A DNA stretch of 64,000 bases from Pseudorhodoferax sp965279475 (GTDB taxonomy: Bacteria > Pseudomonadota > Gammaproteobacteria > Burkholderiales > Burkholderiaceae_C): the NCBI GenBank assembly GCA_965279475.1, contig CBDIIA010000003.1, positions 4,464,001-4,528,000 on the forward strand. The letters are read 5' to 3'. Position 1 is the first letter of the stretch; the number at the start of each line of letters is the position of its first letter. Below are positions 33,265 to 42,129 of this stretch, piece after piece. A program made the position numbers and the translations under genes. The notes beneath the pieces were generated by a model. The model was not told the origin of the DNA. It saw only the letters and a program-made list of their open reading frames with translations, and searched no databases.

Positions 33265-33858
33265 ATGCACACCACCCATCTGCTGTATCTGCACGGTTTC
33301 CGGTCGTCGCCGCAGTCCGCCAAGGCGCGCCAGGTCGCCGAGCGCGTGCGCACCCGCCACCCGGCCGTGCACTGGTGGTGCCCCCAGCTGCCGCCGTCGC
33401 CGCGGGAGGCGATGGCCCTGCTGGCCGAAGGCACGGCCGACTGGCCGCGCGACACCATGGCGGTGATCGGTTCGTCGCTCGGCGGCTTCTACGCCAGTTG
33501 CGTCGCCCAGCAGACAGGCTGCAGGGCGGTGCTGCTGAACCCCGCCGTCCACCCCGCACGCGATCTCGCGCGCTACATCGGCGAGCAGACCGCGTGGCAC
33601 GACCCGGCGGAACGTTTCTTCTTCCGCGCCGAGTTCGTCGACGAACTGCGCGCGCTGGAGCTGCCCGCCGATGCGCCCGCCGCGCTGGCGGCCAGCCGCC
33701 GCAGCCTGGCCATCATCGCCAAGGGCGACGAAGTGCTCGACTGGCGCGAAATGACCGCCCGCTACCCCGGCGCCCGCATCCAGCTGCTGGAGGGCGGCGA
33801 CCACGCGCTGTCCGACTTCGATCGGCACATCGACGCGGTTTTCGCCTATCTGGCGTAG
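33265..33858 (+). CDS. yqiA: YqiA-type esterase (UPF0227)
   Basis: A 197-residue alpha/beta hydrolase. It opens HLLYLHGFRSSPQSAKA, has the nucleophile elbow VIGSSLGGFYAS (Ser near residue 71), an Asp in IIAKGDEVLDW and the catalytic His in LEGGDHALSDF. This order and length match YqiA, an esterase of unclear natural substrate. It is divergent from the GGDEF gene (132 bp between starts) and 15 bp before the RNase II gene. Confidence 0.9.
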   Translation: MHTTHLLYLHGFRSSPQSAKARQVAERVRTRHPAVHWWCPQLPPSPREAMALLAEGTADWPRDTMAVIGSSLGGFYASCVAQQTGCRAVLLNPAVHPARDLARYIGEQTAWHDPAERFFFRAEFVDELRALELPADAPAALAASRRSLAIIAKGDEVLDWREMTARYPGARIQLLEGGDHALSDFDRHIDAVFAYLA

Positions 33859-33873
33859 CGGACAATACCCGCC

Positions 33874-35955
33874 ATGTATGCATTGTTTGAAGAAGCCGGC
33901 AAATTCCAGTCGGGCCGGGTGTTGTCGGAAGCCGAATCGTCGGCGCAGATCGAGCTCGACAGCGGCAAGCGGGTCAAGGTCAAGTCGGCCAATGTGCTGT
34001 TGAAGTTCGAGAAACCGGGACCGGACGCGCTGGTGCGCGAAGCCCAGGCGTTGGCCGCCACGATCGAGCTCGAGCTGGCCTGGGAGTTCGCCAGCGACGA
34101 TGAGTTCGGCTTTGCCGACTTGGCACGCGTCTATTTCAACGACAACGCGACGCTGGTGCAGCAGACCGCGGCGCTGTTCCGGCTGTTCGAGGCGCCGCAC
34201 TACTTTCGCCGCGCCGGCAAGGGCCGGTTCCGCAAGGCGCCGGCCGAGATCGTGCAGCAGGCGCTGGCGGCCATCGAGAAGAAACGTCTGCTGCAGCTGC
34301 AGATCACCGAGTGGGCCGAAGCGCTGGCGTCCGGCAGCTGCCCGGCGGCCATCCGCGAGCAGCTCTACAAGATCCTGTTCAAGCCCGACAAGAACGCGCC
34401 CGAATACAAGGCCGTGGTCGAGGCCGCGCGGGCCACGCAGATCGCACCGCTGGCGCTGCTGCTGCGCGCCGGGGCGATCGACTCGCCCTACCAGTTCCAC
34501 TGGCGCCGCTTCCTGTTCGACAATTTTCCCAAGGGCACCGGCTTCCCGGCGCTCGAAGCGCCGGCCATCGCCGATGCGCTGCCGCTGGCCGCGACGTCGG
34601 CGTTCTCGATCGACGACTCGGCGACCACCGAGATCGACGACGCGCTGTCGGTGCAGGGCCTGAGCAGCGGCAAGGTGGTCGTCGGCATCCACATCGCGGC
34701 GCCGGGCCTGGCCATCACGCCGGGCAGCGCGATCGACCAGGTCGGCCGGGCCCGCCTGTCGACCGTCTACATGCCAGGCCACAAGCTCACGATGCTGCCC
34801 GACGCCGTGGTCCAGCGCTACACGCTCGAAGAAGGGCGCGACTGCCCCGCGGTCTCGCTGTACGTGACGCTGGACGAAGCCAGCCTGGCGGTCGAGCACA
34901 GCGAAACGCGGCTCGAGCGTGTGCCGATCAGCGCCAACCTGCGGCACGACCGGCTCGATGCGCTGGTCACCGAAGAATGGCTGGCGCAGCCCACGGACGG
35001 GCCGGCCTCGGGCCTGCTGCCACCAGTGGTCGCGCCGGCGCAGCTGGCCTTTCTGTACCGGCTGGCCCGGCACCTGAAGGCGCAGCGCGAAGTGGTGCGA
35101 GGCAAACCCGAGACCTTCAACCGCCCGGACTACAACTTCCGCCTGGTCGACGCCGCCGGCGCGCCGCTGCAGACCGAGCCCACCGGCACCGAGCGGGTCG
35201 AGATCAGCGTGCGGCGCCGCGGCGCACCGCTGGACCTGATCGTCGCCGAGGCGATGATCCTCGCCAACAGCACCTGGGGCAGCTGGCTCGCCGACTGCGG
35301 CGTGCCCGGCATCTACCGCAGCCAGGCGAGCCTGGCGCCAGGCGTCAAGGTGCGCATGGGAACCAAGGCGCTGCCGCACGCCGGCATCGGCGTGAAGAGT
35401 TATGCGTGGAGCACCTCGCCGTTGCGCCGCTACACCGACCTGGTGAACCAGTGGCAGATCATCGCCTGCGCGCGCCACGGCAAGACGGCGGCGCTGGCCG
35501 CACCGTTCAAGCCCAAGGACGCCGACCTGTTCTCGATCATCTCGATGTTCGACGCGGCCTATGCGGCCTACAACGGCTTCCAGGGCGGCATGGAACGCTT
35601 CTGGACGCTGCAGTACCTGCAGCAGCGCCAGGTGACGGAGATCGTCGGCACCGTGTTCAAGGAAGGGCTGGTGCGCGCGGACGACCTGCCGCTGGTGCTG
35701 GGGGTCCTGGGTTCGCAGGACCTGCCGCGTGGCGCGCGGGTGCGCGTGAAGCTGGGCGCGGTCGACCTGATCACGCTCGACGTGGCCGGCACGGTGGTGG
35801 AGCGGCTGGACACCTCGCCCGATGCCGCCGCGCAAGCGGCAGCCGATGCCCAGAGCGCCGAGGAAGACGACGACGCGGCCCCGGCCGGCCCGATCGCGAT
35901 TGCGGTCGACATCGATGAGCCGGCCACGGCGTCCGGAGATAATCCTTCTCCGTGA
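33874..35955 (+). CDS. RNase II-family exoribonuclease (RNB domain)
   Basis: A 693-residue 3'-5' exoribonuclease. After an N-terminal RNA-binding region (ESSAQIELDSGKRVKVKSANVL), the RNB domain carries FSIDDSATTEIDDALSV, with the Asp cluster that holds Mg, and GIHIAAPGLAITPGSAID; later parts have the YMPGHKLTMLP and SYAWSTSPLRRYTDLVNQW signatures. The C-terminal S1-like part is followed by an acidic Ala/Asp tail (AEEDDDAAPAGP). It belongs to the RNase II/R family; which of the two is not settled. Its stop overlaps the tonB-like GTG start. Confidence 0.93.
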   Translation: MYALFEEAGKFQSGRVLSEAESSAQIELDSGKRVKVKSANVLLKFEKPGPDALVREAQALAATIELELAWEFASDDEFGFADLARVYFNDNATLVQQTAALFRLFEAPHYFRRAGKGRFRKAPAEIVQQALAAIEKKRLLQLQITEWAEALASGSCPAAIREQLYKILFKPDKNAPEYKAVVEAARATQIAPLALLLRAGAIDSPYQFHWRRFLFDNFPKGTGFPALEAPAIADALPLAATSAFSIDDSATTEIDDALSVQGLSSGKVVVGIHIAAPGLAITPGSAIDQVGRARLSTVYMPGHKLTMLPDAVVQRYTLEEGRDCPAVSLYVTLDEASLAVEHSETRLERVPISANLRHDRLDALVTEEWLAQPTDGPASGLLPPVVAPAQLAFLYRLARHLKAQREVVRGKPETFNRPDYNFRLVDAAGAPLQTEPTGTERVEISVRRRGAPLDLIVAEAMILANSTWGSWLADCGVPGIYRSQASLAPGVKVRMGTKALPHAGIGVKSYAWSTSPLRRYTDLVNQWQIIACARHGKTAALAAPFKPKDADLFSIISMFDAAYAAYNGFQGGMERFWTLQYLQQRQVTEIVGTVFKEGLVRADDLPLVLGVLGSQDLPRGARVRVKLGAVDLITLDVAGTVVERLDTSPDAAAQAAADAQSAEEDDDAAPAGPIAIAVDIDEPATASGDNPSP

Positions 35956-36818
35956 AACGTCGTTTCCTGCGCACGCTCAGCACCCTGCAGATCGCCCTGG
36001 CGTTCTCGGTTCTGCTGCATGCCGCGCTGCTGACGGTGCGGTTCGTCGATCCGCAGAGTTTCAACCGCATCTTCCAGGACACACCGCTCGAGGTGATCCT
36101 GGTCAATGCCAAGTCGGACGAGGCGCCCGAGAAGGCGACCGCGATCGCCCAGGCCTCCCTGGTCGGTGGTGGCGAAGCAGCCCGGAGCCGCGCCACCTCG
36201 CCGTTGCCGCCGGCCACGCACAGCGACCTGGGCGAGACGATGGAGGAGACCCAGCGCAAGATGGAGTCGATGCAGGAACAGCAGACGATGCTGCTGGCGC
36301 AGGTCAACCAGATGCTGGCCGCCCTGCCGTTGCCGGACCCGAAACAGCCCAGCCAGTCGCCCGAGCTCGCCGCGCAGGAAGAAAAACGGCGGCAACTGGT
36401 CAAGCTGCTGGCCGAGATCGAACGCCGCATCAACCAGGAAAACTCGCGCCCGAAACGCCGCTACGTCAGCCCCGCGACCCGCGAGGAGGTCTACGCCGTC
36501 TACTACGACGCGCTGCGCCGCCGGGTCGAGGACAAGGGCACCGAGAATTTCCCCGAATACGCCGGCAGGAAGCTCTACGGCGAGTTGACGATGATCGTCA
36601 CGGTCGACCACACCGGCCGCGTGGTGTCGACCGAGATCGTCGAAAGCTCCGGCAACCGCACGCTCGATCGCCGGGCCGAAGCCATCGCCCGCAGTGCGGC
36701 GCCGTTCGGCCCCTTCAGCGATGCGATGCGGCGCAAGGCCGACCAGATTCTCGTCGTGTCGCGCTTCCGCTTCACCCGCGACGCCACACTCGAAACCCGA
36801 CTCGCGACCACCCCCTGA
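35952..36818 (+). CDS. TonB-like C-terminal-domain protein
   Basis: Starts at a GTG that overlaps the stop of the RNase gene. The 288-residue product has one N-terminal membrane anchor (LQIALAFSVLLHAALLTVRF), a coiled-coil/Gln-rich middle (MEETQRKMESMQEQQTMLLA, about residues 95-165) and a C-terminal TonB-type domain (GELTMIVTVDHTGRVVSTEI, ESSGNRTLDRRAEAIARS). It resembles energy transducers, but no exbB/exbD or receptor is nearby; the fixed position between rnb and aroE in Burkholderiales suggests another envelope role. Confidence 0.85.
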   Translation: MKRRFLRTLSTLQIALAFSVLLHAALLTVRFVDPQSFNRIFQDTPLEVILVNAKSDEAPEKATAIAQASLVGGGEAARSRATSPLPPATHSDLGETMEETQRKMESMQEQQTMLLAQVNQMLAALPLPDPKQPSQSPELAAQEEKRRQLVKLLAEIERRINQENSRPKRRYVSPATREEVYAVYYDALRRRVEDKGTENFPEYAGRKLYGELTMIVTVDHTGRVVSTEIVESSGNRTLDRRAEAIARSAAPFGPFSDAMRRKADQILVVSRFRFTRDATLETRLATTP

Positions 36819-36822
36819 ACCC

Positions 36823-37653
36823 ATGGAAGACTATTGCGTGATGGGCCATCCGGTCGAGCACAGTCGCTCGCCCTGGATCCACGCCCGCTTCGCCGAGCTC
36901 ACCGGCCAGACGTTGCGCTACGGCCGCCGGCTGGTGCCGCTGGACGGCTTCGTGCCGGCGGTGCAGGCGTTCGTGGCCGAGGGCGGCCGGGGCTGCAACG
37001 TCACCGTGCCATTCAAGTTCGAGGCCGCCACGCTGGCCGCGACCCGCTCCGACCGCGCCCGCCTGGCAGAGGCCAGCAACACCTTGCACGTGACGCCGGC
37101 CGGTCTGCATGCCGACAACACCGATGGTGCCGGCCTGGTGCAGGACATCCAGGGCAATGCCGGTGTCGCGATCGCGGGGCGCGACGTGCTGCTGATCGGC
37201 GCCGGTGGTGCGTCGGCCGGTGTGCTGGGGCCGATCGTCGCCGCCGGCGCCCGCAGCGTGACGGTGGCCAACCGCACGCCGGCCAAGGCCACTGCGCTGA
37301 CACAGCGCCACGCGGCACTCGCGGCGCTGCATGGCACCCGGCTGCACGCCTGCGCGCTCGACGCGACCGAAGGCGCGTTCGACATCGTGGTCAACGGCAG
37401 CGCGAGCAGTCTGGCCGGCGCGGGCGTGCCGGTGCCGGCGCAAGTGCTGAAACCCGGCGCACTGGCGGTCGACATGATGTACGGCCCCGCGGCGGCGGGC
37501 TTTCTAGCCTGGGCGGCCGACCACGGCGCGGTACCGCGCGACGGCCTGGGCATGCTGGTGGAGCAGGCGGCCGAATCCTTCGTGCTCTGGCGCGGCCTGC
37601 GACCGCCCGCGGCACAGGTGCTGGCCGAGCTGCGCAGCCGGCTCGCGCACTGA
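36823..37653 (+). CDS. aroE: Shikimate dehydrogenase AroE
   Basis: NADPH-dependent reduction of 3-dehydroshikimate in the aromatic pathway that aroG starts. The 276-residue product has the substrate domain with VMGHPVEHSRSPWIHARF and GCNVTVPFKFEAA (catalytic Lys in the PFK segment), HADNTDGAGLVQDI, and the NADP domain GRDVLLIGAGGASAGVLGPI followed by VANRTPAKA (the Arg that binds the phosphate). The ATG at 36823 follows the previous stop by four bases. Confidence 0.96.
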   Translation: MEDYCVMGHPVEHSRSPWIHARFAELTGQTLRYGRRLVPLDGFVPAVQAFVAEGGRGCNVTVPFKFEAATLAATRSDRARLAEASNTLHVTPAGLHADNTDGAGLVQDIQGNAGVAIAGRDVLLIGAGGASAGVLGPIVAAGARSVTVANRTPAKATALTQRHAALAALHGTRLHACALDATEGAFDIVVNGSASSLAGAGVPVPAQVLKPGALAVDMMYGPAAAGFLAWAADHGAVPRDGLGMLVEQAAESFVLWRGLRPPAAQVLAELRSRLAH

Positions 37654-37659
37654 CGGACG

Positions 37660-38442
37660 ATGCGGAGCCTGCTGCGCTGGCTGGCATTGGCCCTGCTCGC
37701 GGCCGCAGGCCTGCAGCTGTTCTTCGTGGCGCGCATCGCGCTGATGGTCGTGGTCGATCCGCAGTCCACGGCGTTCCAGCGGTCCGAAGCCTGGAGGATC
37801 GCGACCGAAGGTCAGGCGTCGCCGGCGGCACGCGGCGGCAAGACCGCAGGCCCCGTACCACGCCTGCCCTGGCGCCAGCAATGGGTGCCGTATGCGCAGA
37901 TCGCCGATCCATTGAAACGCGCGGTGATCGCGTCCGAGGATGCAGGGTTCCGGCAACACGACGGCGTCGACTGGGACGCGATCGAGAAAGCCTGGCAGAA
38001 GAACGAGAAAGCCGAGGAGCGTGCCAGCCAGCGAACATCCAGCGCGGCCAACAGCAAGACCGCCCGCGCGCCGAAGATCGTCGGCGGCTCGACCATCACG
38101 CAGCAGCTCGCGAAGAACCTGTTTCTCTCCGGTGAAAGAACGCTGCTGCGCAAGGGACAGGAATTCGTGCTCACGCTGCTGCTGGAGACCCTGCTCGACA
38201 AGCAGCGCATCCTGGAGATCTATCTCAACAGCGTCGAGTGGGGCGAAGGCGTCTTCGGCGCCGAAGCGGCGGCCCAGCACTACTACCGCAAGAGCGCGGC
38301 CCGGCTGACGCCGTGGGAGGCAGCCCGGCTGGCCGTCATGCTGCCACGCCCGAAGTTCTACGAGAACCTGTCGAACTCGGCCTACCTGGCCAGCCGGGCC
38401 TCCACCATCGTCGCGCGCATGGCGGCGGTGGAAGTGCCCTGA
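37660..38442 (+). CDS. mtgA: Monofunctional peptidoglycan glycosyltransferase MtgA
   Basis: Membrane-anchored GT51 enzyme that polymerises lipid II without a transpeptidase domain. The 260-residue product has an N-terminal anchor, then AVIASEDAGFRQHDGVDWDAI (catalytic Glu) and KIVGGSTITQQLAKNLFL, ILEIYLNSVEWGEGVFGAEA and LTPWEAARLAVMLPRP. Between the first two motifs lies an extra Lys/Glu/Ala/Ser-rich loop (about residues 112-142). It follows aroE by six bases. Confidence 0.95.
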   Translation: MRSLLRWLALALLAAAGLQLFFVARIALMVVVDPQSTAFQRSEAWRIATEGQASPAARGGKTAGPVPRLPWRQQWVPYAQIADPLKRAVIASEDAGFRQHDGVDWDAIEKAWQKNEKAEERASQRTSSAANSKTARAPKIVGGSTITQQLAKNLFLSGERTLLRKGQEFVLTLLLETLLDKQRILEIYLNSVEWGEGVFGAEAAAQHYYRKSAARLTPWEAARLAVMLPRPKFYENLSNSAYLASRASTIVARMAAVEVP

Positions 38443-38457
38443 CCTATCATCCCGGCC

Positions 38458-39069
38458 ATGCGTGCGAAGTTGATGAGCCTGTTCCTGTTGGGGCTGATCC
38501 GTCTGCTCACCGGCGCGCAGGCCCGCTGGTACGGCTGCCCGCCCAAGGCCGAGCAGCGCATCTATTTCGCCAACCACCAGAGCCATGCCGACCTGGTGAT
38601 GATCTGGGCCGCCTTGCCGTCTGAATTGCGCGGCATCACGCGACCGATCGCTGCCAAGGACTACTGGACCAAGACGCCGTTCCGCCAATGGCTCACGACG
38701 GCGGTGTTCCATGCGATCTACGTCGACCGCGCACGCACGGGCGACCAGGACCCGCTGGAGCCACTGATCGAGGCCCTGGCCCACGGCGATTCGGTGATCC
38801 TGTTCCCCGAGGGCACGCGCGGCAACGCCGAGGAGCCGCAGCCGTTCAAGGCCGGCCTGTACAACCTGGCCATGAAGTTTCCGCAAGTGGTGCTGGTGCC
38901 GGCCTGGATCCACAACGTGCAGCGCGTGATGCCCAAGGGCGAGGTCGTGCCGGTGCCGATCCTGTGCTCGGTGACCTTCGGCGCCCCGATCCAGGTCGAG
39001 GCCGGCGAAGAGCGCCGCAGCTTTCTCGAGCGGGCACGCACGGCCGTGGTGGCCCTGCGTGAGGTCTAG
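38458..39069 (+). CDS. PlsC-like lysophospholipid acyltransferase
   Basis: A 203-residue acyltransferase with FANHQSHADLVMIW (the NHxxxxD catalytic motif near residue 38) and LFPEGTRGN (the substrate-binding EGTR motif near residue 121). The protein is shorter than PlsC and has one membrane-associated N-terminal helix. It probably acylates lysophosphatidate or a related lipid at the inner membrane. The next gene is a cytidylyltransferase for the same pathway, 18 bp on. Confidence 0.88.
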   Translation: MRAKLMSLFLLGLIRLLTGAQARWYGCPPKAEQRIYFANHQSHADLVMIWAALPSELRGITRPIAAKDYWTKTPFRQWLTTAVFHAIYVDRARTGDQDPLEPLIEALAHGDSVILFPEGTRGNAEEPQPFKAGLYNLAMKFPQVVLVPAWIHNVQRVMPKGEVVPVPILCSVTFGAPIQVEAGEERRSFLERARTAVVALREV

Positions 39070-39087
39070 CGCTTACCGCTTCGAGAC

Positions 39088-40077
39088 ATGAACCGATTCC
39101 TGCGCAGCCTCACCCCGACCGAGCAGGTCGGCGCCCTGTTCATCATCGTCTTCGGCCTGCTGATGCTGGTGACCGCCGTGCTCGTGACGCTGTCGCTGCG
39201 CGAGAAGGACAACGTCGACATCAGCGATGCGCGCCGTGCCGACCGGGCCGACTGGTGGGCCCTGTTGAAGACCTCATGGTTCATGGTCACGATCTTCTGG
39301 ATCGGCTGGGCACTGGGCGAATCGGTGGCCACGGTGCTGTTTGCGCTGGTGTCCTTTTTCGCGTTGCGCGAGTTCATCACCTTGTCACCCACGCGGCGCG
39401 GCGATCACCGCAGCCTGGTGCTGGCGTTCTTCGTGGTGCTGCCGATCCAGTTCTGGCTGGTGGCCAGCGAGCACTTCGACCTGTTCACCGTGTTCATTCC
39501 GGTCTACGTGTTCCTCGCGATCCCCGTGGTCAGCGCGCTGGCGGACGATCCGCAACGCTTCCTGGAACGCAACGCCAAGCTGCAATGGGGCATCATGGTC
39601 TGCATCTACGGCATGAGCCATGTGCCGGCGCTGTTGTTGCTCGGCTTCAAGGGCTACGAGGGCAAAAGCGCGTTCCTGGTGTTCTTCCTGGTGATCGTGG
39701 TGCAGAGCTGCATGCTGTTCCAGCATCTGGCATCGCGCCGCCTGATGTGGGCGCCGGCCGCCCCCAACGTGAGCCGCAGCTTCAACTGGGGCAGCTGGGC
39801 CATCAGCGTCGTGGCGGCCAGCTGCTTCGGCGCGCTGCTGTCCGCGATCACGCCGTTCAAGCCGTTCCAGGCCTTGGTCGTGGCGCTGATCGCCTGCGTC
39901 GCAGGGTCGATGGGACACCTGGTGATGAAGGCCCTGAAGCGTGACCGCGGCGTGACCAACTGGGGCTCACAGGGCCGGTCGGTCACCGGTGCGAACGGGC
40001 TGCTCGACCGGGTCGACGCGCTATGTTTTGCGGCCCCGGTGTTTTTTCACTCGGTGCGCTGGTACTTCGGCGCTTAA
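39088..40077 (+). CDS. Phosphatidate cytidylyltransferase-like membrane protein
   Basis: A 329-residue polytopic protein with about eight segments. The C-terminal part LKRDRGVTNWGSQGRSVTGANGLLDRVDAL is close to the CdsA signature (conserved Lys/Asn, Gly and DRxD). It would convert phosphatidate and CTP to CDP-diacylglycerol, which follows on from the acyltransferase upstream. It differs from the main CdsA by length and position and may be the accessory (YnbB-like) form. Its last four bases overlap the end of the convergent PEP-CTERM gene. Confidence 0.85.
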   Translation: MNRFLRSLTPTEQVGALFIIVFGLLMLVTAVLVTLSLREKDNVDISDARRADRADWWALLKTSWFMVTIFWIGWALGESVATVLFALVSFFALREFITLSPTRRGDHRSLVLAFFVVLPIQFWLVASEHFDLFTVFIPVYVFLAIPVVSALADDPQRFLERNAKLQWGIMVCIYGMSHVPALLLLGFKGYEGKSAFLVFFLVIVVQSCMLFQHLASRRLMWAPAAPNVSRSFNWGSWAISVVAASCFGALLSAITPFKPFQALVVALIACVAGSMGHLVMKALKRDRGVTNWGSQGRSVTGANGLLDRVDALCFAAPVFFHSVRWYFGA

Positions 40078-40862
40078 CGCGCCGCGACCTTCTGGCGGCG
40101 GCGTGCGGTGAAGCCGATCAGGCCCATGCCGAGCAGCATCAGGGACAGGCTCTCGGGCTCGGGAACATGCGCAGAAGGAGCGGCAATGGCGAACGCGATG
40201 CCACCTGTGGAGACCGAATTGCTCAGCACTCGAAAAGAGAACTCATCGGTGCTGGCAGCCAGGGGAAACGCCATGCCCATGCTGATGCCGGGCGCACTGG
40301 CTCCGTACAGATCGCCATCTGCATCGGAGCCGATCAGGGTCATGGGGACCGCTCCAGGGAAGTTGTGATCGGTCGGCAATTGCGCTGCGTAAGGAGCAGC
40401 AAATTCGTCGCCAGGACTGAAGTATTGCGCGAAGCCCCCGCGGTCGAGGCTGCGGATCGTGACGACGGTACCGGCGTCGAAATCGCCAGAATCAAGCTTG
40501 ATCGTGAAAGTGACACCGGTGGTCACGCCGGCTTGGCCGTGACTCAACCAGAAGTTTGATTCGTTGGTGATGTTCAGGGTGTTGCCGCCACCAAGGTCCA
40601 GATTGGTCTGCGGCTCGCCCGAATACGGTGTCTGATAGTTCTGATGGTACCCACCGTTGATCGCGCTGACGCTGATCGTGCCGTAACCATAACCGGCACC
40701 AAAGTCGACCCGCACCGGGGCATTGTTGACGTTGCTCCACGAGGTTCCCTCGATTGCCGTGAGGTCGATGGTCGTCAACACGGTGGCTTGCGCAGCGCCG
40801 GCAAGTGCAGCCCAGCCAATAGCAGCGACGACGAGGGATTGAGCGATCGATTTCGATGACAT
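40074..40862 (-). CDS. PEP-CTERM-sorted exported protein
   Basis: A 262-residue protein from the ATG at 40862 (MSSKSIAQSLVVAAIG). It has a Sec signal peptide ending near AGAAQA and a Gly/Asn/Thr-rich beta-type body (NLDLGGGNTLNITNESNFWL). The C-terminal sorting tag is complete: VPEPESLSLMLLGMGLIG, then FTARRRQ. The tag is cut by exosortase (EpsH/XrtA), usually in bacteria that make an exopolysaccharide; no exosortase gene is in the window. Base composition is lower in GC than its neighbours. Role unknown, probably surface or matrix. Confidence 0.9.
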   Translation of the reverse strand: MSSKSIAQSLVVAAIGWAALAGAAQATVLTTIDLTAIEGTSWSNVNNAPVRVDFGAGYGYGTISVSAINGGYHQNYQTPYSGEPQTNLDLGGGNTLNITNESNFWLSHGQAGVTTGVTFTIKLDSGDFDAGTVVTIRSLDRGGFAQYFSPGDEFAAPYAAQLPTDHNFPGAVPMTLIGSDADGDLYGASAPGISMGMAFPLAASTDEFSFRVLSNSVSTGGIAFAIAAPSAHVPEPESLSLMLLGMGLIGFTARRRQKVAAR

Positions 40863-41023
40863 GATGGTGTTCCTTTGTGGAGGCCCGCATTGCACCATCC
40901 GCATCGCTTTTTGTATGCCGAATAATTCACGTCAAATCTGAAAAACAAAATGTTTACGTGTACACAATTTAGTAATGGTCGCTTCGAAAATATGGCCCAC
41001 GGTCACCGACCTTTCTTTGCCAC
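40863..41023. other. AT-rich intergenic region between PEP-CTERM gene and ruvC
   Basis: 161 bp between divergent starts, clearly richer in A and T than the rest (TTTACGTGTACACAATTTAG around 40954-40973). It must carry both promoters, but no pair of boxes could be assigned with confidence. No small gene seen. Confidence 0.4.
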
Positions 41024-41572
41024 ATGCGCCTGCTAGGCATTGACCCTGGCCTGCAGACCACGGGCTTCGGTGTCATCGACGTCGAAGGCTCCAACCTGCG
41101 CTACGTGGCCAGCGGCACGATCAAGACCACGCATCTCGATCTCGGCCAGCTGCCGTCACGGCTCAAGGTGCTGTTCGACGGCATCCGCGAGATCACCGAG
41201 CGCTACCGGCCCGATGCCGCGTCGGTCGAGATCATCTTCGTCAACGTGAACCCGCAATCCACGCTGCTGCTGGGCCAGGCGCGCGGAGCCTGCATCACGG
41301 CGCTGGTGTCGAACGACCTGCCGGTCTCGGAGTACACGGCACTGCAGATGAAGAAGGCCGTGGTCGGCCACGGTCGTGCCGACAAGTCGCAGGTGCAGGA
41401 GATGGTCAAGCGGCTGCTGCACCTGCCCGGCGTGCCCGGCAAGGACGCTGCCGACGCGCTGGGCATGGCGATCACGCACGCCCATGTGGGCCAGGCCATG
41501 GCGCGCATGGCCCAGGCCACGCCGCTCGGCCGCACGACCACCGGCATGTACCGCGACGGTCGGATCCGCTGA
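41024..41572 (+). CDS. ruvC: Holliday junction resolvase RuvC
   Basis: Endonuclease that cuts four-way junctions in recombination. The 182-residue product starts MRLLGIDPGLQTTGFGVID (catalytic Asp7), has ASVEIIFVNVNPQSTLLLGQARG (second acidic residue), the basic ALQMKKAVVGHGRADKSQV and GKDAADALGMAITHAH (last two acidic residues). It is complete. ruvA and ruvB are not in the window. Confidence 0.97.
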   Translation: MRLLGIDPGLQTTGFGVIDVEGSNLRYVASGTIKTTHLDLGQLPSRLKVLFDGIREITERYRPDAASVEIIFVNVNPQSTLLLGQARGACITALVSNDLPVSEYTALQMKKAVVGHGRADKSQVQEMVKRLLHLPGVPGKDAADALGMAITHAHVGQAMARMAQATPLGRTTTGMYRDGRIR

Positions 41573-41582
41573 AACGCGCCGG

Positions 41583-42128
41583 CTAACGCGCGCGCGCGCC
41601 CCGCGCGTCCATCACCCACGGCGTTGCCAGCAAGGCCAGCAGACGCACCGTGGCCACCTCGTGCGGCGCCCACTGCGGGCGGGTCGACAGCACGTTCAAG
41701 GTGGCGGCACAACGGCCGCCTTGCAGCAGGGGCACGTTGACCACCGCGCGCAGGCCGAGAGACGCGATGTGCCGGTGGTCGTCGAACACCGCGGCCAGAG
41801 CGCCTTCGCCCTCCCCGACGAACACCTCGGCCCGGCGCAGCAGTTGCTCGGTCCATGGCGTGGGCAGCTTGCGTTTGCGCCCCGACACCGGGAAGGCGGC
41901 GGGATCGGAGCTCCACAGCCGTTCCAGCTGGATCTCGTCCGGCGGGTCCTGCGGCAGCGTCGCGTCGACGTTGACCGTCATCAGACCCGGGCCGAGCAGT
42001 TCCAGCCTTGCGGCCTCGAGCTGGCCCATCGCGGCACCGAGCGACCCGGCTCTCGACAGCGCGTCGCACAGCCAGTTGCAGGTTGCGACCGGCAACACAG
42101 CCGCCTCGGCGCAGGCATCCGACTCCAT
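41583..42128 (-). CDS. GAF-domain protein
   Basis: A 181-residue soluble protein that fits a single GAF domain: CNWLCDALSRAGSLGAAMGQL at the start, AEVFVGEGEGALAAVFDDHRHIASLGLRAVVNVPLL in the middle and a WAPHEVATVRLLALL helix at the end, as in GAF proteins. The ligand is unknown. It lies one base after the Bug-type gene and so is probably in the same transcript. Confidence 0.75.
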   Translation of the reverse strand: MESDACAEAAVLPVATCNWLCDALSRAGSLGAAMGQLEAARLELLGPGLMTVNVDATLPQDPPDEIQLERLWSSDPAAFPVSGRKRKLPTPWTEQLLRRAEVFVGEGEGALAAVFDDHRHIASLGLRAVVNVPLLQGGRCAATLNVLSTRPQWAPHEVATVRLLALLATPWVMDARGARAR

Positions 42129-42129
42129 G

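Noticed and set aside
31567..35835. A single 1,422-codon minus-strand frame
   Set aside because: Only its last 521 codons are the GGDEF protein; the rest is antisense to the RNase II and yqiA genes, which have clear motifs on the plus strand.
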